DNA of 47,597 bases from Roseobacter sp. (GTDB lineage: Bacteria > Pseudomonadota > Alphaproteobacteria > Rhodobacterales > Rhodobacteraceae). Below the pieces are notes generated by a model that did no database searches, was not told the DNA's origin, and saw only the letters and a program-made list of their open reading frames with translations. This document shows, one piece after another, positions 33,935 through 42,462 of the stretch. The stretch is from contig JADFAE010000031.1 of assembly GCA_015665415.1 (NCBI GenBank), forward strand, positions 1 to 47,597, read 5' to 3'. Positions within the stretch are counted from its first letter, which is position 1. The number at the start of each line of letters is the position of its first letter. Made by a program: the position numbers and the translations under genes.

Positions 33935-35623
33935 GTGGCACCATTGGACAATAGCAAGGGCGTCTGGAAATCCGGCAAAGGCAAGGGACGTAAAACTCCC
34001 AAAGGCCGTCAGCTGGACGATCAGGCGCATAGCGAGGTTCTGGATCTTCTCGGCGATCAGCCGCGGAGCCGGGATATGCTGATCGAATTTCTGCATCTGA
34101 TCCAGGATGCCTATGGTCATCTGAGTGCGGCGCATATCCGCGCTTTGGCAGAAGAGATGCGCACCGGTCAGGCAGAGATCTTTGAGGTCGCGTCCTTCTA
34201 TGCACATTTCGATGTGGTCAAGGAAGACGAGACACCCCCGCCCGCGCTGACCATCCGGGTCTGCGATTCCCTGTCCTGCGAGATGGCAGGGGCCGAGCAG
34301 CTGCAAAAGGCGCTCGAGGATGGCCTGGACGCGTCACAAGTGCGTGTGCTGCGCGCGCCCTGCATGGGCCGCTGCGACACTGCTCCGGTGCTGGAGATCG
34401 GTCACAATCACATCGACAATGCTACAGTTGAGAAGGTCGAAGCGGCGATTGCGGCAGGCGACACCCACGCCCATGTTCCAGACTATGAAACCTTTGCAGC
34501 CTATGAGGCCGAAGGCGGATATGCAGTGCTGAAAGACCTGCGTGCCGATGGCGATTGGGAAGCGGTTCAGGCCAAGATCAAAGAGGCCGGCCTGCGCGGT
34601 CTTGGGGGGGCGGGTTTCCCCTCGGGCACCAAATGGGGCTTTGTGCGCGCCAATGAGGGCACGCGCTATCTCGCCGTCAATGGCGATGAGGGCGAGCCCG
34701 GCACCTTCAAGGACCGCTACTACCTAGAGCGCACCCCGCATGTCTTCCTCGAGGGCATGTTGATGGCGGCCTGGGCGGTCGAGGCCGAAAAGGCCTTTAT
34801 CTACATGCGCGATGAATACCCTGCGGTGCTGGAAATTCTGGCAACCGAGATCAAGGCGTTGGAAGTGGCTGGCATCGTCGAGCCCGGCTATATCGATCTG
34901 CGCCGCGGTGCGGGCGCCTATATCTGCGGCGAAGAAAGTGCGATGATCGAGTCGATCGAAGGCAAACGCGGCGAGCCGCGCCACCGCCCGCCCTTTGTGG
35001 CGCAGGTGGGTATCTTTGGTCGTCCGACTCTCGTGCACAATGTCGAGACCCTCTATTGGGTCTGCAAAATCAACCGCGAAGGCCCCGAGTGCCTGAATTC
35101 GGTGGAAAAGAATGGTCGCAAGGGTCTGCGCAGCTATTCCGTATCCGGTCGCGTCAAGAACCCCGGCGTGCATCTGCTGCCAGCGGGCTCCACCATCACC
35201 GATATCATCGAAGCTTGCGGTGGCATGCTCGACGGTCACGCTTTCAAGGCCTATCAGCCCGGTGGTCCGTCCTCTGGTCTGCTGCCGGCCTCGATGCATG
35301 ATGTACCGCTGGATTTCGACACCCTGCAGCCGCATGGCACCTTTATCGGCTCTGCTGCTGTTGTGGTGCTGTCTGATCAGGATTCTGCCCGAGATGCGGC
35401 GCTGAACATGCTGCGCTTCTTTGAAGATGAAAGCTGTGGCCAGTGCACCCCCTGTCGGGTGGGCTGCGAAAAAGCCGTCAAACTGATGGGCGAAAAGAAA
35501 TGGGATCAGGATCTGCTGGAAGAGCTGAGTGCGGCCATGATCGACACATCGATCTGTGGTCTGGGCCAGGCTGCGCCCAACCCCATCCGTCTGACCATCA
35601 AACACTTCCCCGAGGAGGTGTAA
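33935..35623 (+). CDS. fdsGB: Fused FdsG-FdsB, NAD-dependent formate dehydrogenase
   Basis: Diaphorase part of cytosolic Mo-formate dehydrogenase, 562 residues, with gamma and beta subunits joined. Residues about 30-170 are NuoE-like with a thioredoxin-fold [2Fe-2S] site (Cys-x4-Cys in Cys-Asp-Ser-Leu-Ser-Cys, then Cys-Met-Gly-Arg-Cys). The rest is NuoF-like: NADH/FMN motifs Gly-Gly-Ala-Gly-Phe-Pro-Ser-Gly-Thr-Lys-Trp and Gly-Asp-Glu-Gly-Glu-Pro-Gly-Thr-Phe-Lys-Asp-Arg, and a [4Fe-4S] motif Cys-Gly-Gln-Cys-Thr-Pro-Cys-Arg-Val-Gly-Cys. I chose GTG 33935 because GGAGGT lies just before it; the frame extends 39 bp upstream. In Rhodobacter capsulatus the two subunits are separate genes. Confidence 0.93.
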   Translation: MAPLDNSKGVWKSGKGKGRKTPKGRQLDDQAHSEVLDLLGDQPRSRDMLIEFLHLIQDAYGHLSAAHIRALAEEMRTGQAEIFEVASFYAHFDVVKEDETPPPALTIRVCDSLSCEMAGAEQLQKALEDGLDASQVRVLRAPCMGRCDTAPVLEIGHNHIDNATVEKVEAAIAAGDTHAHVPDYETFAAYEAEGGYAVLKDLRADGDWEAVQAKIKEAGLRGLGGAGFPSGTKWGFVRANEGTRYLAVNGDEGEPGTFKDRYYLERTPHVFLEGMLMAAWAVEAEKAFIYMRDEYPAVLEILATEIKALEVAGIVEPGYIDLRRGAGAYICGEESAMIESIEGKRGEPRHRPPFVAQVGIFGRPTLVHNVETLYWVCKINREGPECLNSVEKNGRKGLRSYSVSGRVKNPGVHLLPAGSTITDIIEACGGMLDGHAFKAYQPGGPSSGLLPASMHDVPLDFDTLQPHGTFIGSAAVVVLSDQDSARDAALNMLRFFEDESCGQCTPCRVGCEKAVKLMGEKKWDQDLLEELSAAMIDTSICGLGQAAPNPIRLTIKHFPEEV

Positions 35624-35766
35624 CATATGTTGCTGTACCGACCTCTGTCTTGCCTGGCGGGCACCGCCGGGCAGCGCCCGATCCGCCCCCATGGGCGGGC
35701 GCTTTGCACCCACCCCGGGACGGGCACTGCCCTCTCTTTTTCGCAACAGCCGCGGAGATCTGAGCC

Positions 35767-38541
35767 ATGAGCGCTGAAATTACCTTTACCCTTGATGGCG
35801 AAACCGTCACCGCCGAGGCTGGCCTGACCATCTGGGAAGTCGCCAATGGTCGCGGGCTGAAGATCCCGCATCTGTGCCACAAGCCGCAGCCGGGCTATCG
35901 TCCCGATGGCAACTGCCGCGCCTGCATGGTCGAGATTGAAGGCGAGCGCACGCTGGCCGCTTCCTGTATTCGCGAACCCAGCGCAGGCATGGTGGTCACC
36001 ACCAACAACGCCCGCGCTGAAAATGCCCGTAAAATGGTGATGGAGCTGTTGGTTGCAGACCAGCCCAAACAGGAAGAGGCACACGACAAGTCCTCGCATC
36101 TGTGGGATATGGCCGAACTCAACGGGGTTTCGGAGTCACGGTTCCCCAAGCTGGAAGACGGCCGCATTCCGCTGCTGGATGACAGCCATGTGGCAATGTC
36201 CGTCAATCTGGATGCCTGTATCTCCTGCGGTCTCTGTGTGCGCGCCTGTCGCGAAGTCCAGGTCAATGACGTGATCGGCATGGCAGGTCGCGGCCATGAT
36301 GCCTATCCGGTGTTTGATATCGGCGATGACATGGGGGCCTCTTCCTGTGTGGCCTGTGGCGAATGCGTGCAGGCCTGCCCAACCGGGGCCTTGATGCCTG
36401 CTGCCGTCCTGGATGATCAGGGTGTTGGCGACCTCAAGGACTATGATTCAGAAACCGAAAGCGTCTGCCCGTTTTGTGGTGTGGGTTGCAAGGTCAGCCT
36501 CAAGGTCAAGGATGGCAAGGTCAAACATGTGGAAGGCATCAATGGCCCTGCCAACGAGGGCCGTTTGTGTGTCAAAGGCCGCTTTGGTTTTGACTACATC
36601 CATCATCCGCATCGCCTGACCAAGCCGCTGATCCGTCGCGACGACGCACCGGCCAAGGGGCTGAACGTGGATCCCGGCGATCTGTCGACCCATTTCCGCG
36701 AAGCCAGCTGGGAAGAAGCCATGGAGCTGGCGGGTACACGCCTGAAAGCCCTGCGCGACGAAGATCCCAAATCGGTTGCGGGCTTTGGCTCAGCCAAATG
36801 CACCAATGAAGAGGCCTATCTCTTTCAGAAGTTCATCCGTCAGGGCTTTAAGCACAACAACGTCGACCACTGTACCCGTCTGTGTCACGCCTCGTCCGTG
36901 ACTGCGCTGATCGAAAACGTCGGCTCTGGCGCGGTGACCGCGACCTTCAACGAGATCGAAAACGCCGATGTTGCGATCATCATCGGCTCCAACCCGATCG
37001 AGAACCACCCGGTTGCAGCGACCTACTTCAAGCAGTTCACCAAACGCGGTGGCAAGCTGATCGTGATGGATCCGCGCGGTGTCGGCATGCGGCGCTACGC
37101 CACCGAGATGCTGCAGTTCCGTCCCGGCGCTGATGTCTCGATGCTCAATGCGATCATGCATGTCATCGTCGAAGAAGAGCTCTATGATGCTGAATACATC
37201 AAGCTGCGTACTGAAAACTGGGAGGCCGAGAAGGCCCACCTCAAGGATTTCACACCTGAAAAGATGTCTGAAATCTGCGGTATCGAGCCTGAGCAGCTGC
37301 GCCGTGTTGCGCGTCTCTTTGCCAAGGCCAATGCGGGTCTGATTTTCTGGGGCATGGGCGTGTCTCAGCACATCCACGGCACGGATAATTCGCGCTGCCT
37401 GATCAGCCTGGCGCTGATGACCGGCAATGTCGGCAAACCCGGTGCCGGTCTGCACCCGCTACGCGGTCAGAACAACGTGCAAGGCGCCTCTGATGCGGGT
37501 CTGATCCCGATGTTCCTGCCGGACTATCAGTCGGTCATGGATGATGGCATCCGCAAAAGCTTTACCGATGTCTGGGGTGGTGGTGATTTCTCCAATGAAA
37601 AGGGCCTGACCGTGACCGAGATCGTTGACCAGGCCTATGCCGGCAACATCAAGGGCATGTATATCCAGGGTGAAAACCCGGCGATGTCGGATCCTGACGC
37701 CGATCACGCCCGCGCGGCCTTTGCCAAGCTGGACCTGATGATCGTGCAGGATATCTTCCTGACCGAGACGGCGAATTTTGCCGATATCATCCTGCCAGCC
37801 TCTGCGCTTTATGAAAAGAACGGGACGGTGTCCAACACCAACCGTCAGGTGCAGCGGGTCCGTCCTGCCGTGGCGCCTCCGGGCGAGGCGCGCGAGGATT
37901 GGAAGGTGACGGTTGAACTGGCGCAGCGTATCGGCTTGCCATGGGACTATTCGGATGTCTCTGAGGTCTTTGCCGAAATGAAGCTCAATATGAAATCGCT
38001 CGACAATATCACCTGGGAGCGGCTGGAGAGTGAGACCATCACCTACCCCTCGCTGCATGAAACAGACCCGGGTCAGGCGATTGTCTTTGGCGACGGCTTC
38101 CCACGGGTCGAGGGGCGCGCGCGCTTCACCCCCGCCAGTGTGATTGCCCCGGATGAGGCCCCGGATGCGGAATATCCGATGATCATGACCACCGGGCGTC
38201 AGCTGGAACATTGGCACACCGGATCGATGACCCGGCGCTCGCTGGTTCTGGATGCGGTGGAGCCGGAGGCGAACTGCTCGCTGCACCCCAAGACGCTGCG
38301 GGCCATGGGGGTGGAACCCGGAGACATGGTTCGGTTGTCGACCCGTCGGGGGTCTATTGAGATCATGGCCCGGGCAGACCGCGCCATTGCCGAAGACATG
38401 GTGTTTGTGCCCTTCGCCTATGTGGAGGCAGCGGCCAATATCCTGACCAATCCGGCGATCGACCCCTATGGCAAGATCCCTGAGTTCAAGTTCTCGGCGG
38501 TCCGGGTTGAGAAAGTCGCGGATCAGGTCGCGGCTGAATAA
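35767..38541 (+). CDS. fdsA: Formate dehydrogenase alpha subunit
   Basis: Catalytic subunit of 924 residues oxidising formate to CO2 at a bis-MGD molybdenum site. N-terminal [2Fe-2S] ferredoxin domain (about 1-80), His/Cys-ligated [4Fe-4S] segment, two ferredoxin-like [4Fe-4S] clusters (Cys-Ile-Ser-Cys-Gly-Leu-Cys and Cys-Val-Ala-Cys-Gly-Glu-Cys), the Cys-Pro-Phe-Cys-Gly-Val-Gly-Cys cluster of the molybdopterin fold, then the catalytic domains. The Mo ligand is Cys373 followed by His374 (a cysteine, not selenocysteine). It takes the electrons to FdsGB for NADH formation. A 143-bp GC-rich gap separates it from fdsGB. No fdsC (fdhD) or fdsD follows in the window. Confidence 0.95.
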   Translation: MSAEITFTLDGETVTAEAGLTIWEVANGRGLKIPHLCHKPQPGYRPDGNCRACMVEIEGERTLAASCIREPSAGMVVTTNNARAENARKMVMELLVADQPKQEEAHDKSSHLWDMAELNGVSESRFPKLEDGRIPLLDDSHVAMSVNLDACISCGLCVRACREVQVNDVIGMAGRGHDAYPVFDIGDDMGASSCVACGECVQACPTGALMPAAVLDDQGVGDLKDYDSETESVCPFCGVGCKVSLKVKDGKVKHVEGINGPANEGRLCVKGRFGFDYIHHPHRLTKPLIRRDDAPAKGLNVDPGDLSTHFREASWEEAMELAGTRLKALRDEDPKSVAGFGSAKCTNEEAYLFQKFIRQGFKHNNVDHCTRLCHASSVTALIENVGSGAVTATFNEIENADVAIIIGSNPIENHPVAATYFKQFTKRGGKLIVMDPRGVGMRRYATEMLQFRPGADVSMLNAIMHVIVEEELYDAEYIKLRTENWEAEKAHLKDFTPEKMSEICGIEPEQLRRVARLFAKANAGLIFWGMGVSQHIHGTDNSRCLISLALMTGNVGKPGAGLHPLRGQNNVQGASDAGLIPMFLPDYQSVMDDGIRKSFTDVWGGGDFSNEKGLTVTEIVDQAYAGNIKGMYIQGENPAMSDPDADHARAAFAKLDLMIVQDIFLTETANFADIILPASALYEKNGTVSNTNRQVQRVRPAVAPPGEAREDWKVTVELAQRIGLPWDYSDVSEVFAEMKLNMKSLDNITWERLESETITYPSLHETDPGQAIVFGDGFPRVEGRARFTPASVIAPDEAPDAEYPMIMTTGRQLEHWHTGSMTRRSLVLDAVEPEANCSLHPKTLRAMGVEPGDMVRLSTRRGSIEIMARADRAIAEDMVFVPFAYVEAAANILTNPAIDPYGKIPEFKFSAVRVEKVADQVAAE

Positions 38542-38567
38542 TCAATCCTCGATCACAGATGCAAAGG

Positions 38568-38603
38568 CGGGCGCGAATCCATGGGTTTCGCGCCCGTTCT
38601 GTT
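38568..38603 (+). terminator. Terminator after fdsA
   Basis: CGGGCGCGAA (38568-38577) pairs with TTCGCGCCCG (38587-38596), followed by TTCTGTT. It lies 26 bp after the fdsA stop and likely ends the fds operon. Confidence 0.75.
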
Positions 38604-38607
38604 GGTA

Positions 38608-38728
38608 GCGCCGTGCTGGCGCACGGCGCGGCAGCGCGCCATTGCAAAGTAGCTGACCGCAGGGGGGGCGAGGAGTTTCGCTTTGGGCAAGGCCCAAAGC
38701 GACTTGCGCCGCGCCAAAGGCGCGGCGC
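38608..38728. repeat. Three consecutive perfect hairpins, REP-like
   Basis: Hairpin 1: GCGCCGTGC/GCACGGCGC (38608-38629, 4-nt loop). Hairpin 2: 11-bp stem TCGCTTTGGGC/GCCCAAAGCGA (38678-38702, 3-nt loop). Hairpin 3: 10-bp stem GCGCCGCGCC/GGCGCGGCGC (38706-38728, AAA loop). They lie between convergent fdsA and the DUF1330 gene. Such tightly packed short-loop palindromes resemble dispersed intergenic palindromic elements; copy number elsewhere cannot be seen here. Confidence 0.65.
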
Positions 38729-38795
38729 GCGGCCCAACGGGAGAAGGAAGGGCTATGCCCCTTCATCGACGGGCGGGAGGTCTTCCTGGGCAGAT

Positions 38796-39077
38796 TTAGG
38801 CCAACAGGGTAATGGCAGAGCGGCCCGCCGCGCGGCGCAGCCCGTGGGTTTCCTGCAGATCCGGGTCGTTGATCCAGGCCTGTGCGGCCTCACTGCTGGC
38901 GAACTCCAGAATGACGCCGATGCCGGTCTCATCGCGACTGCCTTCGATCACGGTTTGACTGGGGGCGGAGACCAGCACTTTGGCGCCATGTTTTTTCAGC
39001 GCAGCCCCTGCATTTTTGCGGTAGGCCGCCATCTTCTCGGCGTCTTCCAGTACCAGGTTCACATATACATAAGCCAT
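38796..39077 (-). CDS. DUF1330-family small protein
   Basis: Protein of 93 residues of the dimeric alpha/beta-barrel (ABM-like) DUF1330 family: Tyr-Val-Asn-Leu start, Gly-Ala-Lys-Val-Leu in the middle, Val-Ile-Leu-Glu-Phe-Ala-Ser and the Ala-x-Ala-Trp-x-x-x-Pro-x-x-Gln motif near the end. Function in the family is unknown. I use the ATG with AAAGGAC upstream; the open frame runs further upstream. It is divergent from a LysR gene whose start is 96 bp away, so that LysR may control it. Confidence 0.85.
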   Translation of the reverse strand: MAYVYVNLVLEDAEKMAAYRKNAGAALKKHGAKVLVSAPSQTVIEGSRDETGIGVILEFASSEAAQAWINDPDLQETHGLRRAAGRSAITLLA

Positions 39078-39172
39078 TATTTGTCCTTTCACGGTTGATG
39101 GGCAACAGATGGCAATGGCAACGGCGCAAGAAAACACATGCAATTGCGTATCAGGCATGCAAAAACGCATGT

Positions 39173-40045
39173 ATGCAGATCAACTGGGATGACATGCGCA
39201 CCATTTTGGCCCTGGTTCGGGCCGGGACTCTGGCAGGTGCCGCTGAGGCGCTGGCTGTCAGCTACACCACCGTAGCGCGCCGGATCGCACGGGCAGAGGA
39301 TATGCTGGGGCAGCCCTTGTTTGAGCGCCGACCTGAAGGCTATTGGGCCGGTGCGCAGGCCCGTGAACTGGCGGAGGCAGCAGCCCGGATGGAAGCGGCA
39401 GAGCAAGCCGCGCTGCGCAAACTGTCGGGGCGTGACCAAGGGCTATCTGGCCCGCTCACTCTGACGGCCCCGCAGCTGTTGATCCAAAGCCATTTGGCGC
39501 CTTTTCTGGCAGAGTTCTGCCGCGAGAATCCCGAAATCGAGCTGACTGTGCGGGCCACCAACGAAGTTCTGGACCTCAGCCGACGCGAGGCGGATCTGGC
39601 GATCCGGATCAGCCAGACCCCAAGCGACACTTTGGTAGGTCTGCATTTGGCGGATCAGAAAACAGCTTGCCTTGCCCGGCCCGAGATCGTCGCTCAAGCC
39701 ACTGCGGACCCAGAGACGCGGCTGGATTGGGTGATCTACAGCGGTCATTCGGCCCCTCCAAAGGCGGCACTCGCGTGCTATCCCAACTATCGGATCCGGG
39801 CGCGCTTCGACGATATGACTTCGCTGATTGCAGCGGCAAAGGCGGGGATGGGGGTGGTGCGCATGCCGCTGTATCTGGGGCGCCGTGAAGCGGATTTGTG
39901 CCCTTTGCCCGCAATTGCACCGCAGGACTATGCGCCGATCTGGGTGCTGAGCCATCCGGATCTGCAGCACGCGGCCAAGGTGCGCCAGTTCAAGGCGGCG
40001 CTAAAACGCTTTTTCCGCAGCCATCAAGGTGATTTTATCGGCTGA
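39173..40045 (+). CDS. LysR-family transcription regulator
   Basis: LysR protein of 290 residues. The N-terminal helix-turn-helix is of the subgroup with Val-Ser-Tyr-Thr-Thr-Val-Ala-Arg-Arg-Ile, followed by the effector domain. It is divergent from the DUF1330 gene and its end overlaps the end of the convergent TetR gene by 11 bp. The likely target is the DUF1330 gene. The frame extends 78 bp upstream of the chosen ATG without conserved sequence. Confidence 0.85.
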   Translation: MQINWDDMRTILALVRAGTLAGAAEALAVSYTTVARRIARAEDMLGQPLFERRPEGYWAGAQARELAEAAARMEAAEQAALRKLSGRDQGLSGPLTLTAPQLLIQSHLAPFLAEFCRENPEIELTVRATNEVLDLSRREADLAIRISQTPSDTLVGLHLADQKTACLARPEIVAQATADPETRLDWVIYSGHSAPPKAALACYPNYRIRARFDDMTSLIAAAKAGMGVVRMPLYLGRREADLCPLPAIAPQDYAPIWVLSHPDLQHAAKVRQFKAALKRFFRSHQGDFIG

Positions 40046-40676
40046 CAGCGGGATTGCCGCCGGGCAGATGGCGCGCCATGAACCTGTCGATATCCGACTG
40101 CGCCGGAGGCTGGCCGGTAAAGACCTCGACGTAGTCAGGCATCAGGGCCAGCCGCCTGTCTTCGGGTTCGCGGATTTGCATCGAGATATAGCCGATCTGG
40201 GTATAGATCATGGTCCGCGCCCGCACCAAAGCGCTCTCGGATCCATATCCGAACCGCTCTAACATGGCGGCCATGGCTGCCTCGCGGCGCGCATCGGCCT
40301 GATCCAGGCGCTGTTGCAGGGCTGCATCGTTGCGGGCCCAGTTGCGGATCGCCAGATCAAGCCGCGAATCAAACAGCTCTGCATCCAGCCAGCAATCAAA
40401 CAGATTGAACACCGCCTCGGCCACATTGGCGGCATAGGCCTCGGTGCGGGCCACCAGAATACCGGTGTTCTTGTCTTCCCAGCGCCGCACCATGGCTTCC
40501 AGCAGGGCCTCGCGATCCTTGAAATGCCAATAAAAACTGGTGCGTGACACCGCCAGTTTCTTGGCCAATGGCATGATCCGCACGGCTTCGACACCGTTTT
40601 CGGTCAGCTCCTCATAGGCGGCTGTCAGCCAGGCCTCTTCCGAGGTTGGCAGGCGGGTTGGGTCCTGAACATTCAT
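40035..40676 (-). CDS. TetR/AcrR-family regulator
   Basis: TetR-type protein of 213 residues: helix-turn-helix at about 20-60 with Leu-Ala-Lys-Lys-Leu-Ala-Val-Ser-Arg-Thr-Ser-Phe-Tyr-Trp-His-Phe, then an all-helical ligand domain. It is divergent from the MttB-like operon across about 104 bp that contain two direct repeats, so it is the likely repressor of that operon, released by a betaine or an intermediate. Confidence 0.9.
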   Translation of the reverse strand: MNVQDPTRLPTSEEAWLTAAYEELTENGVEAVRIMPLAKKLAVSRTSFYWHFKDREALLEAMVRRWEDKNTGILVARTEAYAANVAEAVFNLFDCWLDAELFDSRLDLAIRNWARNDAALQQRLDQADARREAAMAAMLERFGYGSESALVRARTMIYTQIGYISMQIREPEDRRLALMPDYVEVFTGQPPAQSDIDRFMARHLPGGNPAVSR

Positions 40677-40716
40677 GAAGATGTCCTAACACCGACATGC
40701 ATCGGTCGCAATGGAG

Positions 40717-40751
40717 TTGACAGGTATGGCGACTTAATTGACACATATGTC
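40717..40751. promoter_or_regulatory. Twin direct repeats, candidate TetR operator
   Basis: TTGACAGGTATGGC at 40717-40730 and TTGACACATATGTC at 40738-40751 share TTGACA-N2-TATG-N-C and are 21 bp apart start to start, i.e. on the same face of the helix. The second copy also forms the dyad TGACA-N4-TGTCA. It lies between the divergent TetR and MttB-like genes. Confidence 0.5.
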
Positions 40752-40780
40752 AGGAGATATGTTGCAGGGAGGTTTTGGGG

Positions 40781-42343
40781 ATGAACGAAGCACAGGTGAA
40801 AACGCGCGGGCGTCGGGCGCGTCGTGGGGGAGGGCGGACGGCAGAGCCGGGACAGAATGCCCATCTGAAGGTTCCCTTCATCACCAGGCAGATTCCGACC
40901 TATGATATTCTGTCAGAAGAAAGCCTGGATCAGATCGAGGCCACCGCCGAGCGGATCATGGCCGAGATTGGCATCGAGTTTCGCGAAGATCCGGAGGTGG
41001 TGGAACTGTTCCGTGCCGCCGGGGCCAAGGTCACTGATCTGACCGCAGACAGCTGGAACCTCAAGTTCGAACCCGGTCTAATCCGCAAGATCCTGTCGAC
41101 GGCACCCGAACGCTTTACCCAGCACGCCCGCAATCCGGCCAATTCGGTTGAGATCGGCGGCGATGCCATGGTCTTGGCACCGTCCTACGGTTCCCCCTTT
41201 GTGATGGATCTGGACAAGGGGCGTCGCTATGGCACCATCGCGGATTTTGAGAACTTTGTGAAACTGGCGCAGATGAGCCCCAACCTGCACCACTCTGGTG
41301 GCACCATTTGTGAGCCGACGGATATCGCGGTGAACAAACGGCACCTGGATATGGTCTATGCCCATATGCGCTATTCGGATCGTGCGTTCCTGGGCTCGAT
41401 CACCGCGCCTGAACGTGCAGAAGACAGCATTGAGATGTGTCGCATTCTGTTTGGCGCTGATTTTGTCGACCAGAACTGCGTCATCATGGGCAACTTCAAC
41501 ACAACATCGCCGATGGTGATGGATGGGGTGACGACCCAAGGCATCCGCGCCTATGCCGCCGCCGGGCAAGGATCTATCCATCTGCCGTTCCTGTTGGGGG
41601 GGGCGGTCTCGCCGCTGACCATTGCCGGTTCTGTGGCACAGTGCCTTGCCGAAAGCATGGTCTCCTGTGCCATCACCCAATTGGTGCGGCCGGGATCCCC
41701 TGCAGTGCTGGCCTCGTTTATCAGCTCGATGTCGTTGCGCACCGGCTCACCCACTTTTGGCACACCGGAACCGGCCTTGGGTTCCCTGGCGATGGGGCAG
41801 CTGGCGCGCCGCCTGAAGCTGCCGCTGCGCTGTGCCGGCAATTTCTCCACCTCAAAGCTGCCTGATGGGCAGGCGATGCAGCAGGCGATGATGTCGATGA
41901 TGTCGGCGGTGCAATGCGGTGCCAATTACATCCTGCATTCCGCGGGTTTTCTGGATGGGCTGTTGTCGATGTCCTACGAGAAATTCATTCTCGACACGGA
42001 TCTCTGCGGTGCGCTGCATTCCTATCTCAAGGGGTTTGAGGTCAACGCGGATACCCTGGGTTTTGATGCCCTGGCTGAGGGCGGACCGGGGCAGCACCTG
42101 TTTGCCACCCAGCACACCCTGCGCCATTATCAGACGGCATATTGGGACAGTGCGATGGATGACCACCAGCCCTGGGAAAGCTGGGACGAGCAGGGCGGCA
42201 TTGATGCTGCCACCCGGGCTAATACCCGCTGGAAGGCGCAACTGGCCGCCTATGAGGCGCCGGCGATGGACCCTGGCACGGATGAGGCCCTGCGTGAATT
42301 CATCACCAAAACCAAGGATGCCGTGGCCGACGCCTGGTACTAG
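40781..42343 (+). CDS. MttB-superfamily methyltransferase, non-pyrrolysine
   Basis: Protein of 520 residues of the trimethylamine methyltransferase (MttB) family. The reading frame has no in-frame TAG, so it belongs to the non-pyrrolysine branch, whose characterised members demethylate quaternary amines (glycine betaine, proline betaine, carnitine) onto a corrinoid protein. An Arg/Gly-rich N-terminal tail (about 8-20) precedes the TIM barrel. No corrinoid protein gene is in the window. ATG 40781 has a GGGAGG site. First gene of an operon with two flavoproteins and a ProC-like reductase, suggesting proline betaine or a related N-methylated substrate. Confidence 0.85.
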   Translation: MNEAQVKTRGRRARRGGGRTAEPGQNAHLKVPFITRQIPTYDILSEESLDQIEATAERIMAEIGIEFREDPEVVELFRAAGAKVTDLTADSWNLKFEPGLIRKILSTAPERFTQHARNPANSVEIGGDAMVLAPSYGSPFVMDLDKGRRYGTIADFENFVKLAQMSPNLHHSGGTICEPTDIAVNKRHLDMVYAHMRYSDRAFLGSITAPERAEDSIEMCRILFGADFVDQNCVIMGNFNTTSPMVMDGVTTQGIRAYAAAGQGSIHLPFLLGGAVSPLTIAGSVAQCLAESMVSCAITQLVRPGSPAVLASFISSMSLRTGSPTFGTPEPALGSLAMGQLARRLKLPLRCAGNFSTSKLPDGQAMQQAMMSMMSAVQCGANYILHSAGFLDGLLSMSYEKFILDTDLCGALHSYLKGFEVNADTLGFDALAEGGPGQHLFATQHTLRHYQTAYWDSAMDDHQPWESWDEQGGIDAATRANTRWKAQLAAYEAPAMDPGTDEALREFITKTKDAVADAWY

Positions 42344-42462
42344 CGCTTCACGCCTGCCGCCCAAAAGGCTGTACTTGCCCTGCGGCGCAGGCTTCAATCC
42401 TTTCAAACCTCAGTTTCGGACCCAAGGCACGGCAACCACCGGCCCCCAGGAGAAAGCACAGC

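Noticed and set aside
35627-35770. 47-codon frame between fdsGB and fdsA ending in an ATGA overlap
   Set aside because: Composition is Pro/Arg-rich as expected from GC-rich non-coding hairpin sequence, and it lacks a proper ribosome site; the overlap alone is weak evidence.
40781-42343. Trimethylamine methyltransferase with pyrrolysine
   Set aside because: The full-length frame contains no in-frame TAG, so it belongs to the non-pyrrolysine branch.
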